Assembly (NCBI GenBank): GCA_016946835.1
Contig: JACVTC010000045.1
Span: 342,501-406,500, forward strand
Source: Neocallimastix lanati (nom. inval.)
Taxonomy: Eukaryota > Neocallimastigomycota > Neocallimastigomycetes > Neocallimastigales > Neocallimastigaceae
Reading direction: 5' to 3'
Length of the DNA stretch: 64,000 bases
In this document: positions 33,562-48,439 of the stretch, in pieces
How the letters are laid out: each line of letters opens with the position of its first letter
Position numbering within the stretch: position 1 is the stretch's first letter
Made by a program: the position numbers and the translations under genes
Notes under the pieces: generated by a model
What the model was told of the DNA's origin: nothing
The model's database searches: none
The model's input: only the letters and a program-made list of their open reading frames with translations

Positions 33562-35924
33562 CTAACCCTAAAAAAAAAAACATTAATAGAACTGACGAAA
33601 CCAAGGTTTTAATTTAATGTCTAAAAAGTAAAGAAGAAAAATTAATTTATATGGGATGCGATTATAATTATATAGTTGAATTATGGTACGATTGTTTAAA
33701 TCATTTAAATAATATAAAATACTAATTTTTTATAAATTAGTATTTTTCTAACCTTTTTAAATTAAGATTATAATTTTAAAGATATTATTTTTTAATTTTT
33801 ATTATAAATTAAATTATAATTAAAATGTTACTTTTTATATTAGTTTCTATTGATTAATATCAATATTAATATTATATATTTTTTTATTATTAATATCAAA
33901 AATCAAAATCAATATTATTTAGTTTTTTATTTTATTAAAATTTTAATAATAAAATAAAACTGAAAAATTGATAGAAGTTAAGATAAAATATAAAAGATTA
34001 ATAATAAAACATTTTTAATATATTTATTTTTTTTTGTTTAATAAAAATATTAAATTAAATTATTATTAAATATTTTTTATTTATTTATTTATTTATATAC
34101 TTATATTTAAAAATTTTCAAGCTACATTTTACGAAATGCACACCTCTTATTAATAATTATAATAATAATTCAATTATTATATTATAATTAATTATATTAT
34201 TAATATTTTATTTTTATTATTAATATTTTATTCTTTTATTAGTATTCAATATATATTTCTTACAATTCGAGATAAAATAAAACATATTATATTAATAAAT
34301 TAGATTAAATTAAAATTTGAAAATAACTCTTCTCCCTGCACATTTCTCAGTTACTCGGATAACCCCACCGCTTACAAAATTTTAGACATATCCACCAATA
34401 AAATAATACTCTAATGTAGTGTTGAATTCTTTGAGTCCAATCCTTTGGATTTCTATATGGCAAATTGCTACTTTAACCATCAAAATTTATTTCTTTTTAT
34501 TAAATTTTGGGGGAACGGCAACTCTTATTACAATAATATCGCCGACACGTAAAATTTTAATAACATAAAAACATCTTTAAAATTTATTCTAAAATATAGC
34601 ATAATCAAAAACAAAAATTATTTCAATAAACAAGGAAATAACAAAAACACTTATATATATGAATTATAATAATTCAATAAATCAAAATGATACCATTTCT
34701 CAAAATACAACTATTAGAATAAATCAACTCAAAGTTATAATTACTATCATAAATAATAATATTACTACCAATCATAATAATAATACTAGCACAGTTAAAA
34801 TAATGACACAAACCTAAAGACTAATCATACAAAGTATAAAAATAATTATTCAATTAAAAATAGTTGTTCTGAAACAAAAGATATTCATATTAGTAGCATT
34901 ATAAGTAACTACAACAATGAAAATAAAATAATCCAAAAACCTAATACTAATAATACTATCATATATATAACAAACAAGTATTAAGTAAATATTTAAGAGA
35001 ACAATTATACTATGACGACATATACAATCTCGAAGATCAAGAAGAATGGTTTAACTCTTCTGAAAATGAATTTTGCAACTTGATAAACCTAAAAGTGTAT
35101 GAACAAGTAGATAAATATGAAGTTCCAGAAGAATCTATTATTATCAAATCCATGTTAATATTCAAGTATAAAAGAAACTATAAAGGGGAAGTAGTCAAAA
35201 GAAAAACAAGGCTTGTGGCAAAAGGATTCACACAGCAACATGGAATAGACTATAAAGATACATTTGCATCCACATTGAAACTAGATTTGATAAGAATATT
35301 TACATATATATCAGCATGATATAACTTCCAAATTGAACAAATAGATGATAATACTACCTACTTAAACGCTCATCTAAAGTAAGAAACATACATGAAGTCT
35401 CCAAAGGGACATCCTGATCACAAGAAATATATTTGGAAACTAAAGAAAGCCATATATGGTTTAAAGCGAAGCAGAATGCAATGGAACAATGAATTAAATG
35501 GACACCTATTAAGTTATTTTTAACTTAACTTTTATTAAAAATTGTATTAAATAAAAAATTATTATTTTTTTTAATGAATAAGAAGTTCATCATATTTTTA
35601 AATAAAAACATTTAGTATTTATGTATTTTATTAAATTAATTTAATCAATTTCATTGGTCATTTTATTTATATATTAATTCAATTACTAATAGTACACCAA
35701 TTATTATTTTTAACGTTTTAAATCTTTTATTTTATATCATTTATTAAAAATATTTATATTAAAATTCATTTATAATATTTATTATTTTATTATTAAATTA
35801 ATATAATATTATATTTGATAAAGTCATCTTTTCATTCCAACGTGAACATGAAAAATTCTTTATTATTCATTTAGAATTTTATAACAAAATTCATAGTTTT
35901 TTATAGATCTCGAAAATCATTCAA
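33562..35924. other. Unique spacer of the giant inverted repeat
   Basis: 2363 bp that do not pair with each other. 33562-34330 is AT-rich without a recognised feature; 34340-35523 holds a copia relic on the plus strand; 35524-35924 is AT-rich without a feature. Arm pairing stops sharply at 33561/35925. Confidence 0.85.
34340..35523 (+). pseudogene. Copia integrase-end/RT relic in the spacer
   Basis: At about 34340-34440 the integrase C-terminal part can be read (SDNPTAYKILDIS, VEFFES), closely matching residues about 774-800 of the intact copia protein, with a stop inside. An Asn-rich stretch follows as in the intact element. An open piece at 35080-35319 gives the RT start (NLKVYEQVDK, RKTRLVAKGFTQQHGIDYKD), then after stops YLNAHLK, KSPKGHPDH, WKLKKAIYGLK. 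It breaks off at 35523. The order matches the intact element, so it is the same kind of element in decay. Confidence 0.85.
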
Positions 35925-36199
35925 TTAATTTTTATATAGAATCATATTTTTAAGAAGAAAATCCTAGTAATCTAAAAATCAATATATAAGAAATTGATGA
36001 GAGCAATGATTCCAAAAAGCAACTTTGTATATTTTGGAAAGTTAGATTAAATCTAAGAATTTAAAATAAAAGAAACTTATTCGAACTCTACCAATATCCA
36101 TTTTGGATAATATTTAATAATTATTATAAGAATAATGATATTACTTTATTTGTTATTAATTTAAATAATAATAAATCATATAATTATTATGAAAAACAC

Positions 36200-36860
36200 T
36201 ATTCAAGTGATAAAAGCAAGGAATTAATAAAATTAAAATTAAAGTATCTAATTATTATATGCGCCATTGAAATCCTTCCGTATTTAAGCATAAACATTAG
36301 ACTAAATATTATATTTTCGAAATCAATATTATAAGAAAAACGTAAAATCCAATTTTAAATTGATGGAAAATACTTTTAGATTATTTAAATAGTTAAAATA
36401 TTTTTTAACTATGGATTGAAATTCACAAATAATAAAAATATAATAGCACTAGCTGATGCAGAATTTTCAGGGAGCAACGAGACAAGAAGATTAATTAGAG
36501 TATTTTTAATATGCTTTTGGAAACACTTCAACAAGTAAGTGCTAGAAACATTAATACTCAATTTCAAACTCTTCTGTCGAAGCTGAGTACTATAATCTTA
36601 GTAAACACTTTAAACATTGTATGTAATATTTAAACATTGTTAATAAGCTAAAAGATAAAAATTAAACTATATCGAAATCAATGTAAACAACAAATAGGCC
36701 GTTTATTACATATAATAATCGATCAATCAAAACTAAAATAAAACATTTAAAAGTAAGAGCACATTATATTAAAGAAATAGTAAAAATCAATAAAATCAAA
36801 TTGAAATATATTAGGTCATAGTTCAGTTATGCTGATAAATTCATTAATCTTTAAAAGGTT
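36200..36860 (+). pseudogene. Copia RT-end/RNase H relic, right arm
   Basis: Readable pieces in the right order: ILPYLSINIRLNIIFSKS (like YLSICTRPDIIFSVS of the intact copia), GLKFTNNKN, LADAEFSG-NETRR (RNase H start), SISNSSVEAEYYNLSK, and KVRAHYIKEIVKINKIKLKY. Stops and frameshifts are frequent. With 34340-35523 it makes up one decayed copia element interrupted by about 400-670 bp. Confidence 0.8.
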
Positions 36861-37593
36861 TAATAGTGAAAAAATATTGAAATTCATTATTAATTGATAT
36901 TAATAATTTAGGATCACTAAAGAACAATTGAATATTAAATAAAAAATATATCATAACCGTAAAGTCAATTATATTTTTACTTTTTAGTATTATTATACTT
37001 TTATTATATATTTCTTATATCAAAAATACTATTTTTTTTACAGTTTTATATAATTTTATTATGATTTAATTATAAATATTTAATAAAGCATATAATTTTA
37101 AAAAGAAAAATAAAAGAAAAATATAGTCTCTTGAAGTGCTTTTATTTATAAATAATAATTTATATTACACATAAAATTGATTAATGTAAATTAAATTATT
37201 TTAAAATAGTTTCTAATGTATGAAGAAATATATTAATATGAAAATAACAATTTAAGAAAATACTTAGTTAATTTAAAAGTAAATAAGTATATAATAAATT
37301 ATTAAATATTATTAATAAAATTAAGATTGATTATAGAATTAATATATTTCAATTTAATTCTATTATTACGTTTTTATATATCATTTCTCTAATACTGTTG
37401 AATTTTAAGTTCATATGTTTTGATTTTGTATTATAGTTTCATTTTCACAGTTACAGATGGCAGCTTTATTATTTGAGTTGATAGTTATTATATATCAATA
37501 TTTAATTCCTTAAATAAATTCCTATACCATATAGAATGTCGAAAACATTCACTGAAATCATAATATAATTATTTTTATATATATTAAATGAAA

Positions 37594-37629
<36 letters not shown>

Positions 37630-37890
37630 AAATAAAATAAAATAAATATAAATATATATATATATAAATATAATGTATGTAATAAAAATAAAAAATAAAA
37701 AATAAAAAATAAAAAAAATTAAAATAAAAAAATAAAATAAAAAAATAAATCAAAAATTAAAATAAAAAAATAAAATAAAAAAATAAATCAAAAAATTAAA
37801 ATAAAAAAATAAAATAAAAAAATAAATCAAAAAATAAAATAAAAAGAATGAAATAAAAAATAATATAATATATATATAAAACTAAAAAAA

Positions 37891-37963
37891 TGCGAAGTGT
37901 GAGGTTCGAACTCACGACCTTAAGATTATGAGACTTACGCGCTGCCGACTGCGCCAACTTCGC
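37891..37963 (-). tRNA. tRNA-Met(CAT), elongator, right arm
   Basis: Mirror of 31523-31595, identical. Confidence 0.97.
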
Positions 37964-38655
37964 TTTTATATGTTTATTTTTGAAATTTTCATTGAAATAA
38001 TATATTTATTTAAAAGGTTAGAATTTATTTTGATGGGTTAGCTTAAATGAAAGTAATCTATAATATAAGATGAAGATTATAATGAGGCGGATTCCTATTT
38101 AAATTAGTAGTGAAAACTATTTTTTTTTTTTTTTTAAGAATTTTTATATATTTTTGAAAAACAAAAAAAAAGTATATATACCTATATCTACACATTTTTG
38201 TAGGAATTAATACTAAAAAAATCAACTAAAAAATATTTTTTTAATAAATAATTTATAAATAATTTGTATAAATATTTTATGTATTGAAATGATATTAAAT
38301 ACAAAAAAAAGCAAAAATTATTAAATAAGTAATAATAATTATTCTAAAATACATCTATATATTTAATTAACAATAAAATATTTTAAAATAAAATTTAGCA
38401 CGATCTACTTATAATTAAAATAATAATGTGTAAAAAATTATATATATGTTCACACACAAAAGTATAATAATAAAATATTAATATTAAATTGATAATTGTT
38501 AAAGTTCAACACAATATTTAAACTTTGTACTTTAAAGTATTATAAATATTTATAAATATATTATGTAATAATTTGTATATAAAATATATAAAGGAAAAAT
38601 ATTTTTATAAAAATAATATTTTGAGTCTTTTAAATATTTTATTGAAATATATAAA

Positions 38656-40551
38656 TCAATAAATAATAAATATTAATTAAATAAATTTATATTTCATAGA
38701 GTGTATATCAAAATTTATATTGACTCCTTAATAGATTAAGAGCCTCAATTACAAAGTGATCAATTATTAATTTTAATATTAAAACATTTTAGTAATTCTA
38801 ATTATTTTTAAAGTATAATTAATGCTTCAAAGTTAATGTTTCAAAGAATGGTTAAAAGAAAGAATAATAATAATATTGAAGAAAATTCAAATTCATTGAC
38901 TCCAACTGATAATAAGGACAATGAATTGACCTTTTCTTATGAACATGATGAATCTAACGATAAAAAGATCATCATTAATAAATATTATGGAAATATAGCA
39001 AAATCCTTTTTTGATATTAAATATTTTAAATTAAATAAAGAAAATTACTTAGACTGGTATGAACCATTAAAAAGGCATTTAATAACCTATGATTTAGATA
39101 CTTTTATAGAAAATGAAATTCAATTTTCAAAGATGAACTGAAGTCAAATAAAATAGGACTATGCTGTTCAATCTATTATAATAAATAGTTTAGAAAAATC
39201 GAATCAGGAATAATTACAAGGATGCAAAACTGCCTATAATATGATTGAAAGATTAAAAAACCGTTTCTATCAATTTGGAAAAGGAACTTTTAAACATTCT
39301 AGAGTATAAAATTATCAATCTTAAGTTAATTAATTATGACTATATTCAATATATTAATGACTTAAGCAATTTTTTTGAACAATATAAAAATGAATGCAAT
39401 AAATTAAAAATAATACCTCCTGATGAAGAAACAAAACTTTTATATTCCGTAAATGAATTAGATAAAATTGATATAAATCATCACCAATTTATAATTACGA
39501 AAATTTTGAGGATCATATTAAAGAATTAAACAACAGACACGATTTTTTTGAAAAAGATGAAATACTAAGATCTAAAAACAAAATTATAAATGATTTAAAT
39601 GTTAATAATATAATTAGAAGTAAAAGAAATAATAATAAAAATTATAATAAAAATTTTAATAATAAAATTTTTAATGATTATTATTGTCATATATGCAGAA
39701 TTAATGGTCACTCTACAGACCATTGTAAATATAATTTTTAAATAAAAAATAATAATAAATCAAACGATTATGACAATAAAAATTATAAAATTGTTATTAA
39801 TAAAAATAAAAATAAAAATTTTTCTAAAAGATATAACAAAAATAATTATCACATTACTAATATTATTGATAATAATAAGATTAATAATTGTTAAAAGAAT
39901 AACAATAATTCTTTTGAAAATAATGATGATAATGAAGATAAAATATATAATGATTTCACAGCAAATATTTTAATCATTCAAAATTGTAATAAAAATATAA
40001 CAATTAAAAATAATAATTCCACTCATTGGATTATTGATAGTGGCACTGGTATCAATTTAACTAGTAACATAAATAATCAATAATTTAAATAAATTAAATA
40101 ATAAAAATATTACTTATCTAAATGACGATTTAGATAAGATTGAAAATTTAGGTACTTAAAATGGTAAATTTAAATAGAACTGTTTTCTATAATCAATCAA
40201 ATGTTTATTACTTGTCAAATATTCAAAATAAGTTAATAACCACTTATTTCATTCTCAAAAATGGATGTGCTATCATTATGAAAAGCATAAATAATAAAGA
40301 TCGTATACAAATATTCAAAAATAATAATCTAATTTCAAATATTATTGCAAATGATGAAAATTTATTCATATTTGATATAGTATCTACAAATAATGTAGTG
40401 TCCAAAAATTTTGTTTATAACATATGAAATAATAGTAATTATAAAAATTTTGTTATTGAACATACAAAAATTCACAATATCATATTTCATAGAATGTACA
40501 TCATATTTCATAAAGTGTATATCATATTTTATATTAACTTCTTAATAATAA
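38656..40551 (+). pseudogene. Copia relic 2 (LTR fragments, gag, protease), right arm
   Basis: An LTR end (about 38690-38732) with TTAATA is followed by the copia primer site GATTAAGAG at about 38733. Gag starts at 38836 (101 codons open, KLNKENYLDWYEPLKR), with stops near 39139 and later; the next open piece is 39275-39529. A CCHC knuckle (CHICRINGHSTDHC) lies at about 39688-39729, the protease WIIDSGTG at about 40028-40051, and a further open piece at 40161-40427. A second LTR fragment with the same ATTTCATAGA-TGTA-ATCAT sequence lies at about 40480-40545. Integrase, RT and RNase H are deleted. The mirror copy is on the left arm. Confidence 0.82.
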
Positions 40552-41576
40552 TCAATTATATAGATATTAAAGTATAACTAATAATCTTTGCGAAAATAAA
40601 TATATAATATAAATTAATTATAAATGTTAACATTTAAATTATTTATATATATATATTTAATTAATTTATATCATAAATTTTCTTTGCAATATAATTAAAA
40701 ACTGATTATTTAAATAATATGGTATAAAACGGAGTACATTTTTTTTTTATAGATGGACAAATTATCTATTTATTATAACCATTATTCTATAATTAAAAAT
40801 TTTTTTTTTTTTTAGTTATTTTTATTTTTTAATATTATATTTTTATTATGATTTTTTTTTTCATTTATACACATTTTCGTTCATTTTTATAATAATATTA
40901 TAGCAAACTTTAAACTTTTTATCATAAATTATTAAAATATTTTTAAATATATAAATAATATAAAATAAAATCATTAAAATATCAATATTAACGATAAAAA
41001 AAAATATTGCATTAAATATTAAAATATGAACAAAAAATATATATATATATATATATATTTTTAAATGTTGAAATGTAAAACGAACAAAAAAAAAAAATTA
41101 CTAAAAGAAATAAAAATAATTATAAATTATGAATTATTTAGAGATTTAGAAATTAACATAAAAATTTATAATTTATAAAAAGAAAAAAGAAATTTTAGTT
41201 AAAAATTACAAGTTATTCATTTACCTATATAACCATTTATCCATTTAATCATTTAACTATTTAGTTTTTACTTAATTTGAGATGAGAATGGTATTAATAT
41301 ATCATTCTCAATAGATAATAACTAGAAGAGATCACTTAACAAAGACATCAAATACAATTTTATTTTAGGAAATATTAATAGGCTTGTTTAGAGATTGAAA
41401 GGTGTTGACTATCGAAACGATAAATTGCTATATAACAGTAGTAAATAAATTATTAAAAAAATATTATAATGATTTATCTACTATCATCATGATATATATG
41501 AAGTACAAAAATAAAAATAAAAATAACATAAATTTCTTTATTTTTTTTTTAATACATATATTTCATATATATATAA

Positions 41577-41623
<47 letters not shown>

Positions 41624-41711
41624 AAGAATTTAAGAGGGAAGACTTTTAGAGGTCGGTCTTCATCTCTTCTTTTGGTCTACTAAAATTTCGTTATTTTCTA
41701 CGAATAAAAAA

Positions 41712-42094
41712 AAATAATAATAAATAAAATAAAATAAAATAAAATAAAATAAAATAAAATAAAATAAAATAAAATAAAATAAAATAAAATAAAATAAAAT
41801 AAAATAAAATAAAATAAAATAAAATAAAATAAAATAAAATAAAATAAAATAAAATAAAATAAAATAAAAATAAAAATAAGCATAGAAATAAAAATAAAAT
41901 AAAATAAAATAAAATAAAAAGTAGAATATTAAATATAATGTAGAGATTGAATAATATAAAATAAAATAAAATAAAAAGTAGAATATTAAATATAATGTAC
42001 AGATTGAATAAAATAAAATTAAATAAAATAAAATAAAATAAAATAAAATAAAATAAAATAAAATAAAATAAAATAAAATAAAATAAAATTTTTA
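41712..42094. repeat. (ATTTT)n arrays, right arm
   Basis: Mirror of 27393-27775. Confidence 0.9.
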
Positions 42095-42488
42095 TGGTTT
42101 AAAGATATAACGATTTGATTTAAATTAATTAAAAAAAAAAAATAAAAACAAAATTTAATTTTTATCTTATGCAGTCTTATTAATTCTATATATTAATTGA
42201 AATAAAAATAAATAAATAAAAAATAGAATGAATAAAAAAAAATAATAATAATAAAAATAAAAATAAAATAAAAAAACATCAATATATAAGTAAAATGAAA
42301 AATCAAAACAAAAAGAAAAATAATAGTAATAAAAAAATAATAATAAAAATAAAAAAAATAAAATGAAAAAATAAAATATATAATTAAAACAAAAAAAATA
42401 AAACAAAAAAAATAAATATAAAAAGATAAATCAAAAAATAAAATAAAAAGAATGAAATAAAAAGTAATATATATATAAAACTAAAAAA

Positions 42489-42561
42489 TGCGAAGTGTGA
42501 GGTTCGAACTCACGACCTTAAGATTATGAGACTTACGCGCTGCCGACTGCGCCAACTTCGC
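42489..42561 (-). tRNA. tRNA-Met(CAT), elongator, right arm outer copy
   Basis: Mirror of 26926-26998, identical. Confidence 0.97.
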
Positions 42562-44091
42562 TTTGATGAATTTTTTTATGAAATTTTAATTGAAATATGA
42601 TATTTATTTAAAAGATTAGATTTTAATTTGATGGGTTAGATTAAATGAAAGTAATCTATAATATATAAGATGAAAATTATAATGAAGTGGATTCATATTT
42701 AAATTAGTAGTAAAAACCTTTCTTGTTTAGGATTTTTCTATATTTTCAAAAACGAAAAAAAAGTATATATACTCATATCTATACCTTTTTGTAGAAATTA
42801 GTTTTAAAAAAATACAAAGAAAAGAATTTTTTTTAATAAATAGTATTTATGAATATATTATTTTTTATTACAAAATATTAAATAAAATAAAAAAATGTAA
42901 ATAAAAAGTACTAATTAAAAAAAAAAATTAATTATAAAGACATAAAATATTCAAATCTTGATTTTTGAATTATCGTATAAGATTAATTACTTTTGTATCA
43001 AAATATTTTATTTAATTTAATTCATTTTTAATATTTAAAAGTAAAATATAATAAAATAAAAAATGAAAATCAAAAGTCATTAAATAAGTGATGTTATTTT
43101 GAAATACATATATATATATTTAATTAATAATAAATTATTTTAAAATAAAAATTAATTAGATGAATTTATGATTAAAATAATATAATATAAAAATTATAAA
43201 TTAAAAATATATAATTATAAATTATTAATATTAAAATTATAATATATTTATCATACACATAAAAATATAAAATAATAATCTTTAAGAAAATAAATATAAA
43301 ATATTAAGTTATAATTTTTAAGAAAATAAATATAAAATATAAATTTTTTATAAATATTAAAGTTAATATTATTTTTATTAATACAAATATTTAATTAATT
43401 TATTTCATAAATTTTCTTTGCAATGTAATTAAAAACTGATTATTTAAATAATATGGTATAAAACTGAGTACATAAATAATATAAAATATAATCATTAAAA
43501 TATCAATATTAACGATAAAAAAAAATATTGCATTAAATATTAAAATATGAACAAAATATATATATATATATATTTTTTTTAAATGTTGAAATTTAAAACG
43601 AACAAAAAAAAAAAAAAAAAAAAAAAATTACTAGAAGAAATAAAAATAATTATAAATTATGAATTATTTAGAGATTTAGAAATTAACATAAAAATTTATA
43701 ATTTATAAAAAGAAAAAAGAAATTTTAGTTAAAAATTACAAGTTATTCATTTACCTATTTAATCATTTAACCATTTAACCATTTAACTATTTAGTTTCTA
43801 CTTAATTTGAGATGAGAATGGTATTAATATATCATTCTCAATAGATTATAACTAGAAGAGATCACTTAACAAAGACATCAAATACAATTTTATTTTAGGA
43901 AATATTAATAGGCTTGTTTAGAGATTGAAAGGTGTTGATTATCGAAACGATAAATTGCTATATAACAGTAGTAGATAAATTATTTAAAAATATTATAATG
44001 ATTTATCTATTATCATCAAAATATATATGAAGTACTAAAAATAAAAACAAAAATAAAATAAAAATTTTTTTATTTTGTTTTTAATATATAT

Positions 44092-45913
44092 ATATTCAAT
44101 TAGTTGTAATTTCAAAAAAAAGTCTAGTGTTAGTAATGTCAAATTTTTCTTTCAAAAAATTTTTTATTTTGTATATTTCATTATCATTACCAGTAACAAG
44201 AATGTCATTTACTTATAAGACTAACGGGCTACTAATATTATTATTTTTATTATTTTTGTCTTATATATAGGGATCATAAGATAATATAGTAAATTTAAGG
44301 TTTAATAGTGTGATATTTAAAGTGTTGTTCCACATACGTCTAGCTTGTCTTAATTTATATAAGGCTTTGTTTAACTTACAATAATATTTCTTTTCAATTT
44401 CTTCTCTTTTTGATAAGTACATATATATATCTTCACTTAACTTGGTGTCAAAATAAGCTGCTTTAATATCTATTTGGTGTATATCATAACTGTTCTTTGA
44501 GGTAACTGTAGTTATCATTGGTAGTGTGCATTGTCAGAGAGTAAATAAAAATATTTCTTTAAAATCTATTCCATATTGCTATTGCTGTGTAAATCCACAA
44601 GGGACGAGCTTTGCTTTCTTTAGTGATATTTTTTCTTCTGGATCACCTTTGAATTTAAATACCCATCTAGATGAAATAACGTTAGTTTCGTTTGGTATTA
44701 AATCAACAGCTGTATATACATTCATTTTTTTCATGCTTTCTAACTTTTATATTATAGCTTTGATCTATTCCTTTTTTGTCTTTTTTGTCAAATATAATTT
44801 TTTAATGCAGTGGTTCTTCCGTTTCATTTTTGTCTATTGTTACTAAGGCGACATCGTTTGTAATTTAATTTATACAGTATGGTTTTGGCTTTCTCTTAGG
44901 TTAGGATAGTGGAATATCAAGTTTGAGGGTTTTATGTTATAAATAAAGAGTTGAAAATAATTTCTAGAAATGAGTGGCTTGGATAGTAACTTGTATATCA
45001 GTATTATTACAAAGAGTAATAGCCTAAATAATAGATATATAATATAGAGTGGATTGTGTAATATAGTAATTAAATAAGTGGTTTGAATAAAAACTTATTA
45101 ATAAAGGAGTGGCTTGATTAGATAATAAAATAGTTTAAATATTTAATTTTTTTTAAATTTTAGCTTGTTTGACCACATGTTTAAAATGCCAGTATTATCT
45201 TAAAATTAAGATAAAGATAGCCTAAAAAGTAGTAAGTATTAGATAGCCTCAAGAGTGGTTATAGTAGAAGTAAAAACAGAATATATGATTGAATTATCTT
45301 ATCTTGAATCCTGTAGGAGTGGCTTGAATAAATAAAAAAGACTAAAAAAAGGCTACTAAAAAATATTGGCAGGAGTAGATTGAAATCGTTCATTTATTTC
45401 AATGAGTATGTATTACAAACAGAAAATATTTTAAATTTCGATTTTATTCCATGTATAATATTATATATAAATACAATTTTAATTTTTGCTTATTCATAAT
45501 TGATAGATACTTATCTATCAATTATGAATAAGCAAAAATTAGTTAACAAATACTAAATAATTAATAAATAAATTTTATATTTATTTTCTGAAGTTATAGT
45601 AGTAGTCTTGTCTATTTATGTTATTCTTTATTTATGTATTCGTTTTATTTGATTAGTAGTAGATATAAGTAGTTCGTTATATAAAGTTTATTAAATTATT
45701 TTTGCGTGTTTATAAAACATTATTCATTAATGTTATGTATCAAATTTGCTCCTTTTATTTTAAATTTATATATAATTTTTATTATATTTTGTTTTAACGC
45801 GTTGACAATATTCAGCATATTCTTTTATATTTTATATTTTTATATATTATAGTAAGGGAGTTGGCTTTGTTATTTAATTAATAACTCACTCGTGTAGAAT
45901 GAGACTCTTAATT
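44092..45913 (-). pseudogene. Copia relic 1 (primer site and RT), right arm
   Basis: Mirror of 23574-25395 on the minus strand. The RT part is identical as far as compared, while the leader part (45200-45480) has single differences from the left arm. Confidence 0.75.
45480..45541. repeat. Perfect 30-bp hairpin with 2-nt loop, right arm
   Basis: Mirror copy of 23945-24006, identical, although the sequence right beside it differs by an indel between the arms. Confidence 0.9.
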
Positions 45914-47821
45914 TTTTAACTTTACTTATCTTAAATCGTGTTATATTAAATTAAAATTAATTATATATAATAAAATATAAATGAAAAATAATGAAAATTT
46001 TATTTATGTATAATTTCCTATTCTATAATTCAATTGGATAATTCTATAATAATTTGTTAACAATTTTAAAGATATATTAAGAGTTTTAGGTTTGAGTTAT
46101 ATTTGTCCGATTAAGATTTTTATTAATTATAATAAGGAATTAAAATTAAATAATTATCATACTTCAATTTTTATAAGTTAATTAAGAAATCAAAAAATTA
46201 AAAATTAGATTTTAACGAAATCTTATATTTAATATTTTAATAATAAATTTTTATAAAAATTAATAATAAACATAAATACCATTGTTATAATTAATTTAAT
46301 AATTTATTCGGCTAACTTTGCTTAGTTAGTAATCTTATAAAGATTATATATTAGAATTCCAACTTCTTTTTATACTAATTTTAAAATAATAAATAATAAT
46401 ATAATTAGTGCATTTTAATCTTAATATATGTATATTTATATTAACTATAAAAATATAATAATAAAGTAATATTTATAAGTATCTTTTAATAAAATAGTTA
46501 TATGATTATTAATAAAATAAAGATTTATAATCTTAATAAAATTTTTAATACTAAAACTAATTAGTTAATTAAATATAATAAAGTATATGTCATAGTTAAT
46601 TATGTTATAAATTGTATATTGTATATTGTATATTGTATATTATATATTGTATATTATATATTGTATATTGTATATTGTATATTAAATATTGCATATTATA
46701 TATTGTATATTTGAATATTGATTTAATAATAAAATAATTTAAGAATAAAATAATTTATAATCTAAAATTTAATTAAAAGTCTTTTTAGAAACTTTTAGAA
46801 TTATAAAAAATTCCTTAAAATCTTTTAGAAATTATTTAATTAAACAATTACTAATATTATAATAATTTATATAAAACTATAAAAATATTATAAATTATTA
46901 TTAATTATTAAATCTGTATAATTTATTTATTAATTCTGTTTATAATAAATAGTAATATAATGATCAAGTTAAAGATTTTATCAATTATAAAATATTAATT
47001 TAATATTTAAGGGCTTTTTCAATAATTAAATTTTTTTATAAATTTAAAATTATTTAAAGTCCAATTTCTCGTGTTTCAGTGGTTTAAATGAGTTAATATT
47101 TATTTATATTGTAGATTTCGAACAAAGCTTTCTAATGAATATAATTTTAGTATTAATTTTAAAGATAAATTTCCATTATTTGTGGAGTTATCGTTATTTT
47201 TCTTCGATTTATTTATATCAGTTTCTTAAGAGTTTAATTAAATTGATTTATAGTTATTAAAATAGTCCAAACCATTTTGTTTCAAAATATCAAATATTCC
47301 TAGTATTTATTTTTATAATAAAAGTCGAATTTTAAATGAAATTATCAATAAAGAAATTTAATTTCAATTGATTTATTGGTGAATTCCATTTTCAAATCCA
47401 CTAATATTTGCGACAAGATATATTTTAATATTTTTTCTAAAGATTATAATAATGTAATGAATTTATAAGTAAGGGAAGTAAGAATTATAGTCTACTGGTT
47501 ACTTATATTGATTGTAACCAATATTTCATTGATTCGACTTCGACTTCGGCACATATTGCAAAATTATTATTTTAAACATTTATTAATATTTTCTATAATT
47601 TTCTTTCTACATAAAAATTATAGAATCTCATAAATTTTATTTTGTTAATAATTTATCCAAATGAAAATAAATTCTAATTTTAGAAATAATTATTAATTTT
47701 TTCTAAAAGATATATTTTCTTCAATCAATTCAACTTATTGTTACTAACGTTAAATGTTAATTATATATTCAGAAAAAAAATAAATAGATGTGAATTTCTC
47801 GATTTAAAAATGTTTTCTTTC

Positions 47822-48178
47822 ATCTTTTTAATAAATAAAATTTTTAATAAATAAAATTTTTAATAAATAAAATTTTTAATAAATAAAATTTTTAATAAAT
47901 AAAATTTTTAATAAATAAAATTTTTATTATATAAACTTTTTTTGTAAATAAAATTTTCAATAAATAAATTTTTAATAAATAAAATTTTTAATAAATAAAA
48001 TTTTTAATAAATAAAATTTTTATTATATAAACTTTTTTTGTAAATAAAATTTTCAATAAATAAATTTTTAATAAATAAAATTTTTAATAAATAAAATTTT
48101 TAATAAATAAAATTTTTATTATATAAACTTTTTTTGTAAATAAAATTTTCAATAAATAAATTTTTAATAAATAATTAT
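47822..48178. repeat. 16-bp satellite, right-arm version with 96-bp higher-order unit
   Basis: The same 16-bp unit as in the left arm, but arranged in a higher-order repeat: the marker TATTATATAA lies at 47925, 48021 and 48117, exactly 96 bp apart. The left arm has the marker once and a long plain 16-mer run. Confidence 0.9.
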
Positions 48179-48439
48179 AAATAAATTTAGTTATAAAATT
48201 AAATATTTCTTTTTGCTTTTTGTAAGTATAAACTTATTGAGTCAATCTTGTTTTGTTTAATAAATTATCAAATATATTAAGTAAAACGTTACAATAAAAA
48301 TAACAATCGGAAACGCGCTCAATATCTTTGTATTATTTCTACTAATAATTCCTAGTAACTTCATTTTAGATACTATCACCTTTTCTGACTATTTCTGATA
48401 TTTTTTTTTTTGGTAAATTCAACCACTCTTTCTGGCCAT

